12,287 nt of DNA, taken from the NCBI GenBank assembly GCA_949293065.1, contig CASFBV010000100.1:1-12287 (forward strand), written 5' to 3'. This document shows positions 6,965 through 12,287 of this stretch, in pieces (within the stretch, counting starts at the first letter, position 1; each line of letters starts with the position of its first letter). The stretch comes from an uncultured Mycoplasma sp. GTDB lineage: Bacteria > Bacillota_I > Bacilli_A > Mycoplasmatales > Metamycoplasmataceae. The notes below the pieces were generated by a model. It did not search any database. It was not told where the DNA came from and saw only the letters and a program-made list of their open reading frames with translations. The position numbers and the translations under genes are program-made.

Positions 6965-8305
6965 ATGTTTGACTTCATTGGTTCAAGAATGCAAAAAGCA
7001 ATTGCAAAAGCTACTAAAAAAACACAATTAAAAGAAGAAGATATTCTAGAAATAACAAGAGACATAAAAATGGCTTTGCTTGAAGCTGATGTTAATTTAA
7101 AAGTAGTTAAAGATTTTATTTCCTCAGTTAAAGAAAAAATTGTTGGACAAGATGTAATGAAACAATTAAATCCCGGACAACAAATGGTAAAAATTGTTAA
7201 AGAAGAATTAACTCATATTTTGGGTGACAAAGTGAAAGAAATGCAAATAACAAAAAAACCTTTTGTTATTATGATGACAGGGCTACAAGGTGGAGGTAAA
7301 ACTACCACAGTTGCAAAGCTTGCAGCATATTTTAGAAAAAAACAAAAAATAGAAAAAATATTAGTTGTTGCAGCAGACGTTTATCGTCCTGCTGCTGTGC
7401 AACAATTAATTTCGCTTGCAAAACAAATTAATGTTGACTATTTTACAATTGAAAATTCAACAGATGTTGACAAGATAGTTAAAGATGCTATGGAAAAAGC
7501 ACATGAAGAAAAATACGAATTAGTCATCATAGATACAGCAGGACGTTTATCAATAGATGAAAAATTAATGGATGAATTAGTAAGAGTAAAATCAATTGTG
7601 AAACCAAATGAAATTTTCTTTGTAGCTGATGCTTTATCAGGGCAAGACATTATTAATGTTGCAACTACATTTAATGAAAAATTAAATCTAACAGGTTCTA
7701 TTATCACAAAATTAGATTCAGATGCTCGTGGTGGAGCAGCTCTTTCAATTAGATATTTACTTAACATTCCAATTGTTTTCATAGGTACTGGCGAAAAAGT
7801 TTCTAATCTAGATTTATTTCACCCAGATAGAATGGCAGAAAGAATATTGGGAATGGGTGATGTTCTTTCATTAATTGAAAAAGCGGAAGAAGTTATAGAT
7901 GAGAAAAAATCTAAAAAAATGATCAATAAAATGATGAAGGGAGAATTTGATCTTGATGACTTATTAGATAATTTAAGACAAGTAAGAAAATTAGGGTCAA
8001 TTCAAAAAATTTTAAAATTCCTTCCAGGTAATTTAAAAGTAGATAATGAAAAAGCGGAAAAAGCGGAAGAAAAATTAAAGTTATTTGAAATCATTATTTC
8101 ATCTATGACTAATGAAGAAAGAAAAGATCCGAGATTATTAAAAAATTCTTCAAGAAAAGAAAGAATTATCAAGGGTTGCGGCAGAAGCGTTCAAGAATAC
8201 AACATGTTAGTAAATGAATTTGATCAGATGAAAAAAAGAATGAAAGAATTCTCAGCAAAAGCAAAAAATGGACAATTCGATCCTTCAAACTTTGGAATGA
8301 ATTAA
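6965..8305 (+). CDS. ffh: Signal recognition particle protein Ffh
   Basis: This is the 446-residue SRP54 GTPase, which binds signal sequences and SRP RNA and hands ribosomes to FtsY at the membrane. The N domain covers about residues 1-95. The G domain has GLQGGGKTTT (106-115), DTAGR (190-194) and TKLD (248-251). The M domain (from about 300) is methionine-rich and includes the RNA-binding stretch SRKERIIKGCGRSVQEYN, close to the usual SRRKRIAKGSGTSVQEVN. AAAGGAG at 6952-6958 precedes the ATG by six bases. There are no Trp codons. It is the last gene of the operon, 15 bases after the phosphoesterase, with an internal promoter and a strong terminator. Confidence 0.98.
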   Translation: MFDFIGSRMQKAIAKATKKTQLKEEDILEITRDIKMALLEADVNLKVVKDFISSVKEKIVGQDVMKQLNPGQQMVKIVKEELTHILGDKVKEMQITKKPFVIMMTGLQGGGKTTTVAKLAAYFRKKQKIEKILVVAADVYRPAAVQQLISLAKQINVDYFTIENSTDVDKIVKDAMEKAHEEKYELVIIDTAGRLSIDEKLMDELVRVKSIVKPNEIFFVADALSGQDIINVATTFNEKLNLTGSIITKLDSDARGGAALSIRYLLNIPIVFIGTGEKVSNLDLFHPDRMAERILGMGDVLSLIEKAEEVIDEKKSKKMINKMMKGEFDLDDLLDNLRQVRKLGSIQKILKFLPGNLKVDNEKAEKAEEKLKLFEIIISSMTNEERKDPRLLKNSSRKERIIKGCGRSVQEYNMLVNEFDQMKKRMKEFSAKAKNGQFDPSNFGMN

Positions 8306-8339
8306 AAAAAGCAGACTTTAATTATTGCCTGCTTTTTTT
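8304..8339. terminator. Bidirectional terminator between ffh and the lipoprotein gene
   Basis: AAAAAAAGCAG (8304-8314) pairs with CTGCTTTTTTT (8329-8339) around a 14-base loop, giving a T-run on either strand. It overlaps the ffh stop codon. The stop codon of the convergent lipoprotein gene (8318-8320) lies in the loop, so one hairpin serves both transcripts. Confidence 0.85.
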
Positions 8340-8737
8340 AATTCAAAAGTATAAGTTTTATATAATGTGGTGACATCATCATTTATTCATTTAAAATTAA
8401 AATCTACAACAGAATCTGAATATCTAACAACAGAAAATTGAATTTCACCTGTAGATGAAGAAACTCTTGATACAACACCTTCAATTACTTTCATTATAAA
8501 TTTATCGCCAATAACTGGATTGGCATCATTATCAAATTCCACATAGTCATAATAATCATCGACATATAAATCTGGAAAAAAATCATTTGCATCTGTTACT
8601 TTGTCAGGAGTACTATCATTTATTTCATTATCACCTGTAGAATTTTTAACACTCGAACAAGAAGTTACTAAAGATATTGGAATAATCGATATTGTTGAGA
8701 CAAATACGATTGTAGTCAAAATGAATGGTTTTTTCAA
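8318..8737 (-). CDS. Putative lipoprotein of unknown function
   Basis: The 139-residue protein has a mollicute lipoprotein signal: MKK, a hydrophobic stretch to residue 24, and lipobox VTSC with C27 as the lipid anchor, followed by a Ser/Asn/Asp-rich spacer. The mature part is acidic (runs of D and Y around residues 56-72) and ends KKAGNN. I do not recognise it. The start is TTG at 8737, as an in-frame TAG lies six bases upstream and no ATG precedes the signal; AGAGGG about 11 bases upstream is the likely ribosome binding site. A UGA Trp at 8387-8389 lets the frame run on to TAA inside the terminator loop. It lies 18 bases after the 383-residue gene and is probably co-transcribed with it. Confidence 0.85.
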
Positions 8738-8755
8738 ATACTAAATAACCCTCTA

Positions 8756-9907
8756 TTAATTGCTATCAGCTAATCATTTAAGAAATTCTTCATATGTGAA
8801 ATTATATTGTTTAGATTCTTCTATTAAGTTCTGTGATATTATAGTTCATTCTAGATCTTCGTCACCATTATATGAATTACTTATATATATTCTATTAATT
8901 CCTTGATTTTCTTTAAAATAAGGTTTATCAAAATTTTGCTCTCAAGATACCTTAATTAAAACTCCATTTAAATTAATAGTTAAAATCGGATAAAAGGAAC
9001 CAGAAAATTCAAAAGGTGGTATATATCCTGGGTTTGAATTTTTATCAAATCCTTTTATTGTCTCTTTTTTATTTGTATCATAATAAGTGTTTTGATTTAT
9101 CTGAACTATTTGTTCAGATTTATAATGAGAAAGATTTATGTCAAATGCGCTTTTTGAGCTTGATGTAACTGGTAATCCCTCAAGGGATTTAAGTTCAATT
9201 TTATTTCTTTTGAAAACATCATCACTAACGTTTTTAATTTTAATAATATCTTTATTTCATTTTCCTTGCTCCAAATCAATCGGACTAAACATTAAACTTG
9301 AGTAAGTGTCTTTTATCTCATCTCCTTCGATTAAGATAGAGTTTTGAAAATTTAAAGATAAATTTTTTTCTTTTTGAATGAAAAAATCATTTTTACTTAT
9401 TTGGTAATTATTAAGGACAATATTTATTATTTTAGTAATGTTGTTTCCTTTTAGAGATATTTGAATTAATTTTGTGTTTGAAATATTAAATTCATTATTC
9501 AATATATTTGAACTATAAATTGTGCTGTTATAAATGTTGTTTGTATTAATAAAATTAGGTTTGTATTTATACTCTTTTTGACTGTTAATTTTAAAATCTA
9601 TTTCATTTACGGCATTTCTATTCAAGAATGAAAAGTCAAATAAGAAAACTCCGCTATTGTTGTCTCATGAAAATTTAATTTGACTTTTATTAATAGAATC
9701 ATTTTCTCACTTGCTTTTTTCTTGTGTTATATCTTTACCTTGATTATCAAGGTAAAAACTTTTAATCTCATAATCTTTTTTAATTTCAAAAACATCTGTA
9801 TCACTATCTACCTGATTTGATTCTGACTGTTTGCAATTTTGTTTTACTACTAATTTAGGATTAGGTAGATCGTTTATCTGATTAAGATTGAAATTTGGTA
9901 TATACAT
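8756..9907 (-). CDS. Hypothetical protein, upstream partner of the lipoprotein
   Basis: One continuous 383-residue frame when UGA is read as Trp (six times). The ATG follows AGAAGG, four bases upstream. I do not recognise it. It is Asn/Ile/Ser/Lys-rich, with many short predicted strands (for example KYKPNFINTNN, TKLIQISLKGNN, PILTINLNGVLIKVSW) and a more helical, acidic end (EESKQYNFTYEEFLKWLADSN is the last part). Such composition is typical of surface proteins of these bacteria, yet no N-terminal hydrophobic signal exists. C25 followed by KQSESNQVDSD looks like the linker after a lipidated Cys, but the preceding residues (LPNPKLVVKQN) are not a lipobox. It may be a lipoprotein relative that lost its signal, or a cytosolic protein. 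Rapid divergence is likely. Confidence 0.8.
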
Positions 9908-9919
9908 GTTGCCTTCTTT

Positions 9920-9948
9920 CTTTTAATTTTTTACAAAAGAATTAAAAG
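9920..9948 (-). promoter_or_regulatory. Hairpin just upstream of the 383-residue gene's ribosome binding site
   Basis: Nine bases at 9920-9928 (CTTTTAATT) pair with 9940-9948 (AATTAAAAG), with an 11-base loop that can add a few A-T pairs. In the minus-strand transcript it ends directly before AAAGAAGG. No T-run follows in that direction, so it is more likely an mRNA structure than a terminator. Confidence 0.45.
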
Positions 9949-10059
9949 ATTTTTAAATTAACATTTAATTTCAAAATTCTTAGGTCTTTATTTTTAAAAT
10001 AGCTTAATTCAATACAAAATGAAAACTAAATATTAGGTAAAAAATCTTAGATTAAATTT

Positions 10060-10089
10060 TTATCGTTTTTTCATTTTTCCTCCTTCCAT
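10060..10089 (-). other. Minimal open frame with perfect Shine-Dalgarno (possible leader peptide)
   Basis: On the minus strand AAGGAGG (10085-10079) stands four bases before an ATG at 10074 that opens M-K-K-R-stop. An in-frame upstream ATG at 10089 would give the nine-residue MEGGKMKKR. The Shine-Dalgarno is the best in this half of the window, so ribosomes may well bind. It could be a leader peptide or the relic of a lost gene start. Confidence 0.35.
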
Positions 10090-10143
10090 TTATATATGCG
10101 AAAAAATGGTCAAAAACGCCAAAAAAATAAAAAAATTCTTACT

Positions 10144-10185
10144 TTTTCCACATTTTAGTGTGGAAAACTACCAAAATGTGGAAAA
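10144..10185. repeat. Cluster of three DnaA-box-like 9-mers in inverted and direct array
   Basis: TTTTCCACA occurs at 10144-10152 (plus), 10159-10167 (minus) and 10177-10185 (minus). Each copy fits the bacterial DnaA-box consensus TTWTNCACA. The first and second form a perfect 9-base inverted repeat with a six-base loop. The first also pairs with the third over a longer arm (10144-10158 with 10171-10185, 14 of 15). The second and third are direct repeats exactly 18 bases apart. No dnaA gene is nearby and both flanking genes point the same way, so this is not an obvious origin. Confidence 0.6.
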
Positions 10186-10220
10186 CTTTTTAAGGTTTTT
10201 TGTAACTATTTTAGACATTA

Positions 10221-10249
10221 AAAAAATAAAAAAGGTCAGTTTGACCTTT
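10221..10249 (-). terminator. Intrinsic terminator of the RNase J paralogue
   Basis: AAAGGTCA (10231-10238) pairs perfectly with TGACCTTT (10242-10249) across a three-base loop. On the minus strand the hairpin is followed by TTTATTTTTT. It begins about 20 bases after the stop codon. Confidence 0.85.
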
Positions 10250-10269
10250 AAAAATTGAATTTAAATCCT

Positions 10270-11937
10270 CTAAACTTCTGTGAAAGAAACTACAATCATT
10301 GGTTCTTTATCTGTTAATTTAAACACTTTTTTTCTAATAGATTTTTTCAATGTATTTTGGAATTGAGATGAAATCGGTCTTAATGATTCATCTTCATTTG
10401 ATAAAGCTTTATTGTAAAGAGTTATTAAATTTGATTTGATTAATTCATCAACCTCATCTCTTTCATCATTTGAAATAACACCAATATATTTAATATCTAC
10501 ATTATCATATAATTTTTTGTCAGATTTTCTAATTAATGAAGAAATAATAATAACACCATCGCGAACAAGAGTTTCTCTTTCAAAAATAACTTCTTTTGAT
10601 ATATCTCCAACACCAAATCCATCAATAATAATTTCACCAACTTCTGAGATTCTACCTTTTTGAGAAACTAATTCAGCACCTTTAAAATGAACTAATTTAC
10701 CATTTTGTAAAATTACACATCTTGATTGAGGATAACCAGAAGCTTCAACTTCTCTTATTGCAACAGATAAATATCTAAACAATCCTTGAATTGGTAAAAA
10801 ATATTTTGGATTTAATGTATAAACAATATCTACAATGTCTTGTTTTGTAGGGCGACATTGATAAAATTTATCTTCTGAAATATCAGTAATTTTAGGTGTA
10901 ATTCTTGCAATTTCATCCAAAGCATATGATGATTCTGTTTCTTGTCCATTGATTGGAGGAGCAATCATAACAAAATGATCAGTTTTATTGAATTTTAAAT
11001 AAACATCATTATTTTCAGTAATTCTTGTAAATCTTTTAAATAATCTTTCAACAGTTCCTGATACTATGATAACAACATCATTGTTGTGTTTTGAAATATA
11101 TTTATAGTCCAAAATTTTTGGTAGTTTTAATGAGGGGTTACTTTTATGTAAAAGTTCTAATAATTGATGATATGAACGACCATAAGTTACAACATCACGA
11201 TTATATTTCAAAGCCATATCTAAAACTTGGTGTAATGTCGACATCTCTTGATCATAAGCTCCAACAATAATTCTTTCATCCTTTGTAGCTTCTGAAAATA
11301 TTTGATCTAATTCATTTTTAATATCAATCTTTTGAATTGATTTGCCATTTAAATTTGACATTCCTGAATCTAAAAATAAACCAATAATATTTGGGTAATC
11401 CTTTTTAATTTGAGCTAAATCAGTTTTTCCATAAACACCTAAATCACCATCTACAAAATTTGATAAAAATAAATATGAACCTTCTTTAGTTGTAAAACTA
11501 AATCCAATTGTTCCAGGTAAAGCACCAGCTAATGGAATAGCTTTAACTAATGTATCACCAAATTTTTTACCCTCAAAAGGTAAAACATTTATTTTTATTG
11601 ATTTTGGATCAATGTTATATTTGGAAATTCTGTCTACAATTGGTTCTTTTGAAAAAGAAGAACAAAAAATTTCAATATCTGGAATTTCCATTAATAATCA
11701 TGGAAGTCCTGATAAAGAATCGTTTTTTGTATCTGTAATGAAAATTCCTTTAATTCTTCTTGATTGATGTTTCAAATACTCATAATCAGGAATTAATGTG
11801 TCAATTCCATATGAAGAAACAACAGGAACTTTTGTTCCAAAATTAACAACAAACAAATCATTGTTGATATCTAAAACATAACAATTTTTCCCATTTTCAT
11901 CTAATCCACCTAATGCAAAGAATTTAACATCAGTCAT
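10270..11937 (-). CDS. rnjB: RNase J paralogue with degenerate active site (RNase J2-like)
   Basis: This full-length 555-residue protein of the beta-CASP metallo-beta-lactamase RNase J family has one UGA Trp at W80. The fold is plain: FALGGLDENGKNCYVLD at residues 7-23, IPDYEYLK then IKGIFIT (49-68), and the C-terminal VGDISKEVIFERETLVRDG. Active RNase J has THGHEDH; here it reads T-D-T-K-N-D-S (68-74), losing all three histidines. HVSGHA is replaced around 360-365 (QCRPTK), VHG by IQG (383-385), and the His of NHSIPDS is missing. D190 (FLDS) and D73 remain. Metal-dependent nuclease activity is therefore unlikely; a structural role beside an active RNase J1 elsewhere is the likely job. GAGG at 11949-11946 sets the start eight bases on. 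The symbol is by analogy with Bacillus RNase J2. Confidence 0.93.
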
Positions 11938-11996
11938 AATTTTAACCTCACTAAATTAATAATTATTTGTATTTAAAGTATTTATAATCTATGACT

Positions 11997-12002
11997 ATTA
12001 TA
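11997..12002 (-). promoter_or_regulatory. Probable -10 box of the RNase J paralogue
   Basis: The minus strand reads TATAAT here, about 60 bases upstream of the start codon. TTGATA at 12022-12017 is too close to be a standard -35 (about 13 bases). A second AT-rich candidate, TATAAA, lies near 11985. Confidence 0.4.
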
Positions 12003-12144
12003 TATTAAAAATGGATATCAAATTAAATAATTTTAGTTTTCAGCAAATCTTAATTAAAATTTTAGCAAATTCACAAGTATGCAAAATAATATAAAGATAC
12101 CAATTTCATTACCAATAATTTCCTTGATGAATCAATTTTACCAT

Positions 12145-12287
12145 TTATCACAAGTTGAATATTTGATGAGTTTCATTACTTTCAATTAATTTGAAGTATC
12201 TTTCTAATTCTTGATTTGTTATTATTGATCCTAACCTGTATTTATTAGGATTTTGTAAATGTGTTTCAACATTAATTACCAAAGCTA
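12145..12287 (-). CDS. C-terminal end of an unrecognised protein (partial)
   Basis: A minus-strand frame open at the right edge runs for 46 codons and stops at TAA (12145-12147), right after a UGA read as Trp. The sequence (VINVETHLQNPNKYRLGS, then ITNQELERYFKLIE) looks like ordinary protein with codon use like its neighbours, but I cannot assign a family. It would lie upstream of and co-directional with the RNase J paralogue. The 140 bases between its stop and the -10 box at 12002 hold no gene or hairpin that I can support, only an imperfect ACCAATTTC/ACCAATAATT repeat near 12098-12121. It could also be a decayed gene. Confidence 0.4.

Larger units (their letters stand above)
9908..10269. 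other. 362-base intergenic region between RNase J paralogue and 383-residue gene
   Basis: No gene of normal size is seen on either strand. In minus-strand order it holds the RNase J terminator (10249-10221), three DnaA-box matches (10144-10185), long A/T tracts (10119-10140), a small Shine-Dalgarno-led open frame (10089-10060) and a hairpin before the next gene. TATAAA at 10094-10089 (minus) could be a -10 box, and TTGACC at 10113-10108 lies too close to be its -35. Confidence 0.7.

Noticed and set aside
10119..10185. Chromosome origin (oriC)
   Set aside because: DnaA-box matches and A/T tracts are present, but there is no dnaA or dnaN nearby and no strand switch at this point.
10436..10663. 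Plus-strand frames inside the RNase J paralogue (also 11550-11738)
   Set aside because: They are antisense to a full-length family member, with no ribosome binding site.
1..12287. tRNA, rRNA, SRP RNA, CRISPR arrays, insertion sequences
   Set aside because: I looked for cloverleaf arms, CCA-type ends, regular spaced repeats, transposase motifs and terminal inverted repeats and found none that I could support.

Overview
The window comes from a mollicute, most likely of the Spiroplasma/Mesoplasma/Entomoplasma/mycoides side. It is very AT-rich, and UGA must be read as tryptophan in nearly every long gene: about 28 UGA Trp codons against a single TGG. Shine-Dalgarno sites are strong AAGGAGG-like, and several promoters carry an extended -10 (TGnTATAAT). 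There are no rRNA or tRNA genes, CRISPR arrays or recognisable insertion sequences.

Layout. Positions 1-745 (minus) hold most of a protein that looks like a degenerate FtsZ/tubulin-fold protein; it runs off the left edge. Divergent from it are pstB and phoU (836-2356, plus), the ATPase and regulator of phosphate uptake, without the permease or binding protein. Next, from its own promoter and a structured leader, comes a 96-residue peptide (2513-2803) with a double-glycine-type bacteriocin leader and a Gly-rich hydrophobic segment. It ends at a clear terminator. A six-gene operon follows (2939-8305, plus): an unknown 218-residue protein, prs, rsmG, dinB, a YfcE-type phosphoesterase and ffh. 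Gaps are 2-15 bases, and the operon ends in a bidirectional terminator.

The minus-strand half (8318-11937) begins with the RNase J paralogue, which has lost nearly all metal-binding residues. It ends in a terminator followed by a 362-base non-coding stretch holding three perfect DnaA-box matches arranged as competing inverted repeats and a tiny Shine-Dalgarno-led open frame. Then come an unknown 383-residue protein and a 139-residue lipoprotein as a two-gene operon, which meets the ffh operon tail to tail. The right edge holds the last 46 codons of an unrecognised minus-strand frame.

The core genes (PRPP synthesis, 16S rRNA methylation, translesion polymerase, signal recognition particle, RNA decay) are housekeeping. 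The parts most worth a second look are the bacteriocin-like peptide with its leader, the FtsZ-like protein, the catalytically dead RNase J, and the DnaA-box cluster.
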